The translations under genes and the position numbers were made by a program. The notes beneath the pieces were generated by a model that worked only from the letters and a program-made list of their open reading frames with translations, had not been told where the DNA came from and did no database searches. A stretch of DNA of 64,000 nt, taken from positions 1-64,000 of the forward strand of contig DASXFC010000012.1 of NCBI GenBank assembly GCA_036489775.1, in the 5' to 3' direction. Numbering within the stretch: position 1 is the stretch's first letter; the number at the start of each line of letters is the position of its first letter. This DNA is from Bog-473 sp036489775. GTDB lineage: Bacteria; Actinomycetota; Acidimicrobiia; Acidimicrobiales; RAAP-2. Shown piece by piece: positions 8,254-16,677 of this stretch.

Positions 8254-9534
8254 ATGGAAGCCAGCGACTTAATCATGGTCAGTGTGGACGATCACTTGGT
8301 CGAACCACCGAATCTTTTCGAAGGCCGGCTGCCCTCGAGGATGCAAGACCAAGCTCCAAAGGTGCACCGTCTCGACGACGGCAGCGACGTCTGGGTTTTC
8401 AACGGTCACACCATCCCGAATATCGGCTTGAACGCCGTCGCCGGTCGGCCTCGCGAAGAGTACGGCATCGAGCCAACCGCGTTCGAGGAGATGCGACCCG
8501 GATGCTTCGATGTCCACGAGCGAATCAAGGATATGAACGCCGGAGGTGTCCTTGGTTCGATGAATTTTCCCTCCTTTCCCGGCTTCAGCGCCCGGCTCTT
8601 CGCGGCATGCCACGACAAGGATCTGGCACTGGCGGTCCTCCGGGCCTATAACGACTGGCACATCGACGAATGGTGTGGCTCATATCCCGGCCGGTTCATC
8701 CCCATGGCTCTGCCGGTCCTCTGGGACCCCGAGCTTTGTGCGGAAGAGGTTCGCCGAGTGGCTGCCAAAGGCTGCCACTCCCTGACGTTCACTGAGAATC
8801 CGGCTGCACTCGGATACCCGAGCTTTCACGACAGCTCGTGGGATCCATTGTGGAACTCCTTGTGCGACGAGCAGGTTGTCCTATCCATCCATCTCGGCTC
8901 GTCTGGACAACTGACCGTCACCGCTCCAGACGCTCCCGTCGATGTGATGATCACGCTGCAGCCGATGAACATCTGCAGTGCCGCGGCAGATCTGCTGTGG
9001 TCCAGGGTGATCAAGTCCTTCCCCATCCGCATCGCCCTGTCCGAGGGGGGAACGGGATGGATTCCCTACTTTCTCGATCGAGTGGATCGCACCTACGAGA
9101 TGCACCACAAGTGGACTGGGCAGGACTTCGGGGGCAAGTTGCCCAGCGAGGTGTTCCGCGAGCATTTCCTGACGTGCTTCATTTCAGACCCGATCGGGAT
9201 CCAACTCCGTCACGAGATCGGCATCGACAACATCGCATGGGAATGCGACTACCCGCATTCCGACTCGTCTTGGCCGGACGCGCCCGAGGAACTCGCGCTG
9301 GTGGCAGCTGCGGTGCCCGACGCTGAACTCCAGAAGATCTCCTGGGAAAATGCCTGTAGGTGGTACTCCTTCGACCCGTTCGCTCATCGCACCCCAGAGC
9401 GGTGCACCGTGGAGGCTCTTCGCTCCGAAGCGGCGGGGCACGACGTGTCCATACGTTCGTACGACCAGGGCCGCTTCGAGCGAAGTGGCAAGGGTGCCGA
9501 TCTAGCAGCGTTGGCCGCAAAGGCCACTGCCTAG
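8254..9534 (+). CDS. Amidohydrolase-2 (ACMSD-related) family protein
   Basis: 426 residues with AGGAG before the ATG. The metal-binding pattern of the family is present: VDDHLVEP at residues 10-17 for the first metal ligands, IHLGSS for the barrel histidine, and ECDYPHSDSSWPD near residue 330 for the C-terminal aspartate region. The family includes decarboxylases, hydratases and ring hydrolases with one metal ion. In actinobacterial catabolic clusters these often act on ring-opened or CoA-linked intermediates. It shares an overall plan with the convergent gene at 9542-10762, seven bases away. The substrate is unknown. Confidence 0.88.
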   Translation: MEASDLIMVSVDDHLVEPPNLFEGRLPSRMQDQAPKVHRLDDGSDVWVFNGHTIPNIGLNAVAGRPREEYGIEPTAFEEMRPGCFDVHERIKDMNAGGVLGSMNFPSFPGFSARLFAACHDKDLALAVLRAYNDWHIDEWCGSYPGRFIPMALPVLWDPELCAEEVRRVAAKGCHSLTFTENPAALGYPSFHDSSWDPLWNSLCDEQVVLSIHLGSSGQLTVTAPDAPVDVMITLQPMNICSAAADLLWSRVIKSFPIRIALSEGGTGWIPYFLDRVDRTYEMHHKWTGQDFGGKLPSEVFREHFLTCFISDPIGIQLRHEIGIDNIAWECDYPHSDSSWPDAPEELALVAAAVPDAELQKISWENACRWYSFDPFAHRTPERCTVEALRSEAAGHDVSIRSYDQGRFERSGKGADLAALAAKATA

Positions 9535-9541
9535 ACCCAGA

Positions 9542-10762
9542 TCAGCGCACCGAGACGAGCGGGAGATCCAGCCCGAGAAGCTCGATGGCGTTCCCCCGTG
9601 CCAGTCGATTGATGATCTCCGTCGATTGATCTCCGAACTGCTCCGCCGCGGCCTCCACTGAGTAAGGCCAGGTGCCGTCTTGATGGGGATAGTCGGTCTC
9701 GAAGACGACGTTCCGTGGGCCCACGCGATCGAGCAGGGCCATACCAACGAGATCCTTGAAGAAGCAGCTCCAAATTTGACGGTAGTAGTAGGTGGACGGG
9801 GGCTCAGGACAGTAGAGCTGAGAATTGCTCCAGCCTCGATGGGTCAACCATACGTCGTCCGCCCGCTCGAGCAGATAGGGGATCCAGCCGATCTGGCATT
9901 CGGCGAAGAGCAGCTTGAGTTGCGAAAAGCGCTCGAGCACGCCCGAGAACATGAAATCCGACATCCCGCCAACGCTGTTCCCGAAAATAATGGTGGCCGG
10001 TACGGCGTCCGGAGCATCGGGCGAGGTTTGCGGTGTCTTGGTACCTGAACCCACATGCATGCAGACGACGGTCCCTGTCTCCTGGCAGATCCGGAAGAAT
10101 GGATCCCAGTAGCCCGAGTAGATGCTTGGAAGACCCAGAAAGGTTGGGAGCTCGCTGAAGGCAACGGCGCGAACGCCCCGATGTGCGTTGCGCGTCACTT
10201 CGGCCACGGCCAGCTCGATGTCCCAGAGCGGGATCAGACACAAAGGCAGGAGGCGCCCCCGGCTCGAACCGCACCACTCATCGACCATCCAGTCGTTGTA
10301 GGCCTGGACGCACAGCAGCGCCAGCGTCCGGTCCTTGCCCCACAGGAATAGCTGGCCACAGAACCGCGGGTAATTGGGAAAACAGAGCTGAGCTTCCACC
10401 CCGTTGAGGCTCATGTCCTCCATCCGTGCTTTGGGCTGCCAACAACCAGGACGCATTTCGTCGAAGGTGACACCTTTGAGGACGACCTCGTCGGCCGGGA
10501 AGCCGGCCGCGGCGATCGTGCGCTTCACGGATGCCCGATGATCCTCATAACACCACCAGGCCACCAGAGGGCCGTCGGAACCAGGCGTCTCCACGTACGA
10601 CGCCCCTTCCAGCCTGGGCACCCCACCGGGCAGGTACTCGATGTGAGGTCCGGCATCACGCAAGTGCGCCGGCAGACGGGTCGACCACACATCGGGCGGT
10701 TCGACGACGTGAGCATCGAGATCCACGATCCAGGGGATCCGGTCGACCTGCGATATAGCCAT
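9542..10762 (-). CDS. Amidohydrolase-2 family protein, paralogue of the convergent neighbour
   Basis: 406 residues. Motifs match the family: IVDLDAHVVEPPDVW at residues 12-26, MHVGSG for the barrel histidine, and ETDYPHQDGTWP near residue 375. FDEMRPGCW corresponds to FEEMRPGCF in the neighbouring gene and RAYNDW/QAYNDW is shared, so the two genes are paralogues, now convergent with seven bases between them. No ribosome-binding site is seen. Instead TATAAT lies seven bases before the ATG, so the message is probably leaderless. The substrate is unknown. Confidence 0.88.
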   Translation of the reverse strand: MAISQVDRIPWIVDLDAHVVEPPDVWSTRLPAHLRDAGPHIEYLPGGVPRLEGASYVETPGSDGPLVAWWCYEDHRASVKRTIAAAGFPADEVVLKGVTFDEMRPGCWQPKARMEDMSLNGVEAQLCFPNYPRFCGQLFLWGKDRTLALLCVQAYNDWMVDEWCGSSRGRLLPLCLIPLWDIELAVAEVTRNAHRGVRAVAFSELPTFLGLPSIYSGYWDPFFRICQETGTVVCMHVGSGTKTPQTSPDAPDAVPATIIFGNSVGGMSDFMFSGVLERFSQLKLLFAECQIGWIPYLLERADDVWLTHRGWSNSQLYCPEPPSTYYYRQIWSCFFKDLVGMALLDRVGPRNVVFETDYPHQDGTWPYSVEAAAEQFGDQSTEIINRLARGNAIELLGLDLPLVSVR

Positions 10763-10780
10763 GTTACATATTATATCTAA
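10763..10780 (-). promoter_or_regulatory. Leaderless promoter of the amidohydrolase gene
   Basis: On the minus strand, TATAAT (10775 to 10770) is followed by seven bases and then the ATG at 10762, so transcription should start at or next to the start codon. The box sits in ATTAGATATAA, which matches the ATAAGATATAC element in front of the dehydrogenase and GntR genes at 9 of 11 bases. A clear -35 is absent. Confidence 0.55.
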
Positions 10781-10872
10781 TCCTGCGGATCAGCATCCCG
10801 CCGCACTGCCTCGACTGACGGGCCCGAGTCATTCCATGGGCACACCCAAACCCAGGGGGTGGTCCGACGAAG

Positions 10873-12081
10873 TCAGACGGAAATGGGCAACTTGAAGTAC
10901 CCACGAACAGTGCTGGTGTGAAGCGGGACGGCATTTTCCTTGTCGACAGTCCAACTCTGGTAACGCTTGAGGGTCTCCTCGAGCGCGATCCGACCCTCCA
11001 TACGAGCCAGTGCCGCGCCCAGACAAAAGTGAATCCCGTAGCCAAATGCGACGTGTGAGCGAAAGTCGCGACGGACGTCGAAGGTGTCGGCCCCTGGATA
11101 GACCCGTTCGTCCCGACCAGCAGATCCCGTGAGCAGGAGCACCTTTGAGTTCACCGGAATGACCTGCCCATGGAGTTCGACCTGCTCGGTGAGCCAACGA
11201 CCCTGTACGGGTGAGGGCGACTCGTAGCGAAGAAGCTCCTCAATGGCGTTGGGTATCAGGGACGAATCCTGGGCCAATGCGCGCATTTGTTCGGGGTGAT
11301 CCGGCAGGATGATCCCGGCCCAACCGAGAAGCCGCGCCACCGTTTCCGTGCCGGCGCTCACCAGCAAGATCCCAAACGCGGTGCATTCGTCGATGGTGAG
11401 CCGACGCGGCGTACCGTCCAATCCGACCACCTCGGCTTGCACGAGATCAGTGAGCATGTCGTCCCGCGGTGTGCCGATTCGCCCCTCCAGTTGCTGGCCC
11501 AGGTAGTTGAAGAGCCAACCGGCTGCTTCCAAGGACAAGTCATTCGCCATGCCAACCCCGGGCTCGATATGGAAAAGCCCGTCGATGTGGTGGCGAACTT
11601 CCTCTCGATCGGACGGTGGCACGCCCAGCAGCGTGGCTATGACCGTGGCCGGAAGCCGGGCTCCAAAATCCTGCACGTAGTCAAATCCATCTCGATCACG
11701 CTGGGCATCGAGGAGGCCGGCACAGAGAGCCCGGATCTCCTGCTCGAGTTCCGCCACGCGCCGTGGGGTGAAGGCCTTGGACACCAGACGCCGCAGGGAG
11801 GTGTGCTCGGGCGGATCGAGGAAGATCATCATCCCACCGCTCTGGGCCTCCTTCGTCATGCTCTCCAACACCGTCGTGTGAGCCGAGCTGTACCGCTGTG
11901 GATCTAGGTGGGCTCGCTCGACATCTTCAAACCGGCTGAGAGCCCAGAACCCGTAGCGCTCGTTGTAGTACGCCGGCATTTCGTCGCGGAGCCGCTTCCA
12001 GACAGGATGTGGATCGTCCTTTAACGACTCGTCGAATGGGTCCCAATTCAGGCCATCAGTTTTTCCGGTGACCGTGGTCAT
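10873..12081 (-). CDS. Cytochrome P450
   Basis: 402 residues, typical of soluble actinobacterial P450s, with GGGGAG seven bases before the ATG. The oxygen-activating I-helix motif is AGTETVAR near residue 242, the K-helix ExxR is EELLRYE near 285, and the heme-binding loop is FGYGIHFCLGAALARME with the Cys ligand near residue 351. It should use ferredoxin-delivered electrons to hydroxylate a lipophilic substrate. No ferredoxin or reductase gene lies nearby. It faces away from a TetR regulator across an AT-rich gap and probably belongs to the same catabolic block as the flanking ligases. Confidence 0.95.
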   Translation of the reverse strand: MTTVTGKTDGLNWDPFDESLKDDPHPVWKRLRDEMPAYYNERYGFWALSRFEDVERAHLDPQRYSSAHTTVLESMTKEAQSGGMMIFLDPPEHTSLRRLVSKAFTPRRVAELEQEIRALCAGLLDAQRDRDGFDYVQDFGARLPATVIATLLGVPPSDREEVRHHIDGLFHIEPGVGMANDLSLEAAGWLFNYLGQQLEGRIGTPRDDMLTDLVQAEVVGLDGTPRRLTIDECTAFGILLVSAGTETVARLLGWAGIILPDHPEQMRALAQDSSLIPNAIEELLRYESPSPVQGRWLTEQVELHGQVIPVNSKVLLLTGSAGRDERVYPGADTFDVRRDFRSHVAFGYGIHFCLGAALARMEGRIALEETLKRYQSWTVDKENAVPLHTSTVRGYFKLPISV

Positions 12082-12408
12082 GGTTGATCTCCCCGTACAT
12101 CGAAATATCCGTGTCGCAACTCGTCCTCGGCCTGGCCTTGGCGCAATTATCTGAAGGCGACGTCACCCCGCGTCTGCGTGAGACACAAGTCCGACGTCCC
12201 ACACTGCCATCCTGCCCGGGATCTGCTCGCTGACCGATCCCCCGAGCTTGGCGATCGGTATTAGAATAAGATTTCACTATTTGAACCGCCAATATAACGC
12301 TACTTTTGAGCCAAAGCTAGACTGCCCTTCTAGTGGATAAAATCGACTCCAGGGATCGATCATCGGTGAAGCAGACCGTGGAGTGCCTCGCTGTAGGGCA
12401 ACCCTGAG
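12082..12408. promoter_or_regulatory. AT-rich divergent promoter region between P450 and TetR genes
   Basis: About 330 bases. The segment 12255-12345 is much richer in A and T than its surroundings. It contains GAATAAGATTTC at about 12264, which shares ATAAGAT with the promoter motifs at 2065 and 2187, and a CTAG-N9-CTAG inverted pair at about 12328-12344. A binding site for the adjacent TetR protein is likely here, but no palindrome is decisive. No open frame in the region looks like a gene. Confidence 0.35.
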
Positions 12409-13014
12409 ATGGCCGAGCCTGCCTCCCCGAACGCCTTGACCGCGACGCAGCTGGCGCGCCGCCAGAGCATCGTTGACGCCAGCCTCGTCCTGCTGGAGCG
12501 GAACGAGTACGACCGCATTCAGATGAAGGACGTGGCCGAGGAGGCCGGCGTCGCGCTGGGGACGCTCTACCGATACTTCTCATCGAAAGAGCACCTCTTC
12601 GCAGAGGTGCTGGTCAAATGGGCTGCCACCCTCAGATCGAGCCTTACCCGACGTCCCCCGCTGGAGACAACGCCGAAGGAACGGCTCCGTGTGGCCCTTC
12701 ACCGTTCGGTTCGGGCCTTTCAACACCAGCCGCAACTCGCTCGGCTCATCGCGTCACTCGAGTTGTCATCAGACCCCTTTGCCACCGAGATCATAGAAAG
12801 GCTCGATCAGGCCACAACCGGGGTCTATATGGAACTCCTTGAGGGCATAGACCCAGACCGCTCACGGAAGATTGTCAGAACGATAGAAGCTGTTCTCGAC
12901 AGTCAACTGCGTTCATGGTCCTCCGGCCGACTTCCCATCACCGGCGTCTACGACTACCTCAACGATGGCATCGATCTCCTCTTCGGGACAGATACAGGAA
13001 AACACGCTCCGTGA
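12409..13014 (+). CDS. TetR-family transcriptional regulator
   Basis: 201 residues. The N-terminal helix-turn-helix is complete: RQSIVDASLVLLERNEYDR, then IQMKDVAEEAGVALGTLYRY and FSSKEHLF (about residues 18-66). The C-terminal helical ligand-binding region has no recognised signature. The general architecture resembles regulators of lipid and steroid catabolism (KstR-type), but the ligand cannot be deduced. It lies upstream of an acyl-CoA ligase and an SDR in the same direction and is divergent from the P450, which suggests control of all of these. Confidence 0.92.
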   Translation: MAEPASPNALTATQLARRQSIVDASLVLLERNEYDRIQMKDVAEEAGVALGTLYRYFSSKEHLFAEVLVKWAATLRSSLTRRPPLETTPKERLRVALHRSVRAFQHQPQLARLIASLELSSDPFATEIIERLDQATTGVYMELLEGIDPDRSRKIVRTIEAVLDSQLRSWSSGRLPITGVYDYLNDGIDLLFGTDTGKHAP

Positions 13015-13057
13015 GGCTTCGCCCCGAGCGTGGCCGGCATGCTCAACGAGCCCGAAG

Positions 13058-14608
13058 GTGAATACATCGCTGCCAACGACCTTCTGGGAACTTCTCATCC
13101 GAGCCGCCGACGAACGGCCCTCCGCTCTGGTCGTTTCCGACGATCATGGCCGATCATTGACTCGAAGACAGCTTCGAGACGCAGCAGAGGGAACCGCGGC
13201 GGCATTGCAAAGCCTCGGCGTAAAACCAGGAACCATCGTTTCCTGGCAGTTGCCGACAACGATTGAGTCGGTGGTACTCCTCGTCGCATTGGCGCGGGCT
13301 GGCGCGGTTCAGAATCCTCTGATTCCCCTCCTCCGTGCAGCTGAGGTTTCATACATCACCCGGCAGGTCGGCACGGAACTGCTCGTCGTCCCAGAGGAAT
13401 GGCGAGGTTTTCGCCACGGAGATATGGCGGCCGACCTTGCCAGAGATATCGGCTTTGACGTTTTGAAGCTTGATCTGGCCGATCTCGACCCCCAATCGTC
13501 CGGCGACATCAGGCTGCCCGTTGCCAGTGCAGATGACCTTGATCCCCCGCCGTCGGTCGATGGTACGCGCTGGATCTATTACTCCTCTGGGACCACTGCC
13601 GATCCCAAAGGTGCTCGCCACACCGACGCAAGCATCATGAGCTCATCCAACGCATTGCTCGAGCTCATGGGGTTGGGTGCGGACGATATCTATCCGATCC
13701 CTTGGCCAATCACCCACATCGGTGGCGTATCAGTCCTGGCGTCGAGCCTTCGCGGTGGCATACACCTCGTTCTTTTCGACACTTTTGAAGCGGCCACCAC
13801 ACCGGGCCGGATGGCCCTGCACCAGCCAACGGTGTTGGGGACGGCCGTTCCCTTTTTTCGTGCCTATCTAGAAGCCGCACATCAACAGGGTGGCGGGTCG
13901 CTCTTTCCCTCGCTGCGGTTGGGATGCTTCGGCGGAGCCCCGGTGCCGGGCGAGATCCACAACGAAATGCGAAAGACATTTGACGTACCGCTTGTCGGCA
14001 GTTGGGGTCTGACCGAGTTTCCCAATGCCACGTCGGCCGCGGTGGACGATTCCTTTGAGATTGTCTCGACCTCAGTCGGCCGACCGGCATCGGGGGTCTC
14101 CGTTCGGGCCATCGACGCCAAGGGTGACGTCTGCCGCGAGTGGCAAGAGGGAGAGCTACAGTTGCGTGGCCCTCAATGCTTCTCCGGCTACGTCGATCCG
14201 AACTTGGACGTCGCCGCGTTCGATCCAGATGGATGGTTCTACACCGGAGACCTCGGCACGATCGACCCGGCAGGAAATGTCCGCATTACCGGTCGCCTCA
14301 AGGACATCATCATTCGCAACGCCGAGAACATCTCCGTCGTTGAGGTTGAGAACTTCCTCTACCGCCATCCCGCCATCGCCGATGCGGCCGTTGTCGGCAT
14401 TCCCGATCCACGAACCGGAGAACGCGTCGTGGCCTTTGTGGTCCTGCGTGATTCTGACCGCGTCGGCCTGGACGAAATCCGCGACTACTGCCACCTCCAG
14501 GGTCTGTCCGTGCAAAAGTGCCCCGAGCAATTGGAGGTGCTCGAGGCGATACCAAGAAATGCAATGGGCAAGGTACTCAAACAGGAACTGAGGTCGCTAC
14601 TCACATAG
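13058..14608 (+). CDS. AMP-dependent acyl-CoA synthetase/ligase
   Basis: 516 residues if translation starts at GTG 13058. The open frame runs back to 12965, but that would overlap the TetR gene by 50 bases and add a tail unlike the family. The ribosome-binding site is weak for either choice. Motifs: P-loop YYSSGTTADPKGARH, A5 region GSWGLTEFPN, TGD in FYTGDLGTID, hinge GRLKDIIIRNAENIS, and the C-terminal lysine in RNAMGKVLKQEL. The hinge has RNAENIS where most relatives have GGENI. It should activate a carboxylate to CoA. It is co-directional with the TetR gene and the SDR and probably forms an operon with them. Confidence 0.9.
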   Translation: MNTSLPTTFWELLIRAADERPSALVVSDDHGRSLTRRQLRDAAEGTAAALQSLGVKPGTIVSWQLPTTIESVVLLVALARAGAVQNPLIPLLRAAEVSYITRQVGTELLVVPEEWRGFRHGDMAADLARDIGFDVLKLDLADLDPQSSGDIRLPVASADDLDPPPSVDGTRWIYYSSGTTADPKGARHTDASIMSSSNALLELMGLGADDIYPIPWPITHIGGVSVLASSLRGGIHLVLFDTFEAATTPGRMALHQPTVLGTAVPFFRAYLEAAHQQGGGSLFPSLRLGCFGGAPVPGEIHNEMRKTFDVPLVGSWGLTEFPNATSAAVDDSFEIVSTSVGRPASGVSVRAIDAKGDVCREWQEGELQLRGPQCFSGYVDPNLDVAAFDPDGWFYTGDLGTIDPAGNVRITGRLKDIIIRNAENISVVEVENFLYRHPAIADAAVVGIPDPRTGERVVAFVVLRDSDRVGLDEIRDYCHLQGLSVQKCPEQLEVLEAIPRNAMGKVLKQELRSLLT

Positions 14609-14634
14609 GCGCACCCGCCGTCGCGCATGCTCCG

Positions 14635-15480
14635 ATGACGAGCGACTCAAGTCACCACTTCATAGACGATTGGACGGATGTGTCTCAGAAAGTTGGCACA
14701 GTGGACGAAAACCCCGATATTGATCTCGATCGACTCTTCCGACTCGATGGAAGGGTCGCCATTGTCACGGGAGGCACCCGTGGGATCGGCCGTGCCGTCG
14801 CCCAAGGATTCGGACGGGCGGGCGCACGGGTCGTTGTGGCCAGCCGGAAGTTGGACGCCTGCGCGGAGACTGAGCAGGCACTTCGGGCCGTGGGCATCGA
14901 TGCCGTTGGTATCGGATGCCACATGGGATCGCTCGACGATGTCCGAGACCTGGTCGCTGCCACCGAGGACCGTTTCGGCGCCATCGATGTCGTCTTCAAC
15001 AACGCCGCCAACGCACTGGCCGAACCCATTGGCGGTTTTTCGGAGGCAGGACTGACGAAGTCGTTCGACGTCAACGTCAAGGGCCCTCTCTTCTTGATTC
15101 AAGAGGCTCTTCCCCTTCTCAGGGCCTCCGACCACGCCTCAGTGATCAATATGGTCTCGGCCGGCGCCTGGCTGTTCTCTGCAACCGTCGCCCACTATGC
15201 CGCCGCCAAATCAGCCATGGTCGCTTACACCAAAGCGCTGGCCAGCGGCCTCGCGGCCGATGGCATTCGGGTGAACGCCCTCGCTCCTGGTTCCGTCGAC
15301 ACCGACATGGTGCGGGCGACGGGGCCGGTGGCCACTGCGAACATGGCGAAGGCCTGCCTGATGCGGCGGGTTGCCCATGCCCACGAGATGGTGGGACCCG
15401 CGCTGTTCCTGGCCTCCGATGCTTCAAGCTATGTAACGGGCTCCGTCATCCACGCTGATGGCGGACTGGTCACTCGATAA
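14635..15480 (+). CDS. Short-chain dehydrogenase/reductase
   Basis: 281 residues from ATG 14635, 26 bases after the ligase stop. An upstream in-frame start at 14518 would lie inside the ligase gene. A 40-residue leader precedes the Rossmann domain with TGGTRGIG, then NNAAN, the catalytic serine in NMVSAGA and YAAAK with catalytic Tyr and Lys. The C-terminal VTGSVIHADGG is standard for classical SDRs. The cofactor is probably NAD(H), because ASRKLD after the second strand lacks a clear NADP-specific basic pair, but this is weak. It likely oxidises a hydroxyacyl-CoA or alcohol intermediate. Confidence 0.92.
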   Translation: MTSDSSHHFIDDWTDVSQKVGTVDENPDIDLDRLFRLDGRVAIVTGGTRGIGRAVAQGFGRAGARVVVASRKLDACAETEQALRAVGIDAVGIGCHMGSLDDVRDLVAATEDRFGAIDVVFNNAANALAEPIGGFSEAGLTKSFDVNVKGPLFLIQEALPLLRASDHASVINMVSAGAWLFSATVAHYAAAKSAMVAYTKALASGLAADGIRVNALAPGSVDTDMVRATGPVATANMAKACLMRRVAHAHEMVGPALFLASDASSYVTGSVIHADGGLVTR

Positions 15481-15504
15481 GGGAGACGTTCAGTCGACCC
15501 GAGC

Positions 15505-16398
15505 TCAGCCGGCCGTCTCCGGAAGCGATTCGCCAACACCGAAGATGTCGTCGCAGTGAGCTCTGGTCACGCCGGCGAGCGGCAGACTGACGTTCAGCTC
15601 GTCCGCCAAGGCCAACGCCGCCTCTAAGTCCTTGCGCGCCAGGGCGGCACCGGACTTCATTGCGCCCACGAGCCCTCGGTCGTCCGACTCGTTGAAGGGT
15701 GCTGCCGTGGAGCGGAACATGAGTGTGGTGATCCCGCCGGACTGGGCGTCGCTGGCCCTGACCACCTGAGCCAGCTTGGCCAGCTCGATGCCGGCGGCTT
15801 CGGCCAGCAGCTGGCCCTCGTAGGCGGCTAGCCACCCCCCGTACTGCACCAGGTTGCGGGCAAGCTTGGCCGCCAAGCCGGTTCCAAAAGGCCCCATGGT
15901 GACGGTCAGTGAGCCAATGGCGTCGAACAGCGGCGCGAGGCCGGAGATCACCTCAGGGTCTCCCCCGCACATACAGACCAGATTTCCAGATGCTGCGGCC
16001 GATGGCCCGCCACTCACGCCGCAATCGACGATCGGAACACCCAGAGCCTCTGCCTCAGCTCCGATAGCGGCCACGCACGCAGTGCTGATCGTGCTCACCA
16101 CGACAAATGAGGTATTGGGGGCTCCAACGGCAAGTGCGCCCTCGGGTCCCGAGAGCACGGCGTGAACTTGCTCGTCGTTCACCACAGCCACCACTACAAC
16201 GTCGGCCATCCGTGCCAAATCAGCTGGAGATGCGACGACCGTGGCGTAGTTCGCGTGTTTGTCGGTCGCCTCAGCCCGGATGTCGTGCACGACGAGCGGA
16301 AATCCCGCGGCGTGGAGGTTGGTGGTGATGCCATCGCCGATGGTGCCAAGCCCGATGACCCCGATCGTTGCCCCTGGCGGGCCAGCTAGCGCGGACAA
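15505..16398 (-). CDS. 3-hydroxyisobutyrate dehydrogenase-like NAD(P)-binding oxidoreductase
   Basis: 297 residues from TTG 16398, preferred because GGGAG lies a few bases upstream. An ATG at 16431 would add eleven residues. The N-terminal Rossmann motif is IGVIGLGTIGDG. The family substrate motif appears as DCGVSGGPSAAASGNL and the catalytic lysine is expected in GTGLAAKLARNL. The beta-hydroxyacid dehydrogenase family oxidises short 3-hydroxy acids. Some members reduce imines or succinic semialdehyde. It converges on the SDR gene with 24 bases between. Its place in the pathway is uncertain. Confidence 0.88.
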   Translation of the reverse strand: MSALAGPPGATIGVIGLGTIGDGITTNLHAAGFPLVVHDIRAEATDKHANYATVVASPADLARMADVVVVAVVNDEQVHAVLSGPEGALAVGAPNTSFVVVSTISTACVAAIGAEAEALGVPIVDCGVSGGPSAAASGNLVCMCGGDPEVISGLAPLFDAIGSLTVTMGPFGTGLAAKLARNLVQYGGWLAAYEGQLLAEAAGIELAKLAQVVRASDAQSGGITTLMFRSTAAPFNESDDRGLVGAMKSGAALARKDLEAALALADELNVSLPLAGVTRAHCDDIFGVGESLPETAG

Positions 16399-16624
16399 TG
16401 CACTCCCTTTCCTCGTCGGACATGATGACAACGGCGGCTGGTGCTGCGCACCTCAATCTCGTGTGAACCGCTTCTTCCCGTTTTCCGTCCCACCACAGAT
16501 CCCTGTCCAGGACCCCTGCATCAGACCAAGCTGCAGTGGCCCTGGAGCGACCATCCTCAGCGCACTGTGTGAGTGGAAACAGGTAGCAAACACCGGGCCG
16601 TTACTCGGCCCCAGAACAGCGAAG

Positions 16625-16644
16625 GGGAGGCCCTGAGGCCTCCC
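16625..16644 (-). terminator. Candidate terminator hairpin after the first collagen-like gene
   Basis: A perfect 8-bp stem, GGGAGGCC with GGCCTCCC, and a 4-base loop, about 35 bases past the stop of the minus-strand collagen-like gene. No U-run follows, so termination would be of the U-poor type often seen in GC-rich actinobacteria. The rest of the 16399-16677 gap shows no gene. Confidence 0.45.
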
Positions 16645-16677
16645 TGTACGCTCGATTGGTTACTGCTGCTCTGCCAG

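Noticed and set aside
15481..15520. GGAGACG...CGTCTCC as a bidirectional terminator between SDR and dehydrogenase
   Set aside because: The loop is 26 bases or more and one arm lies inside the minus-strand coding sequence, so the fold is weak.
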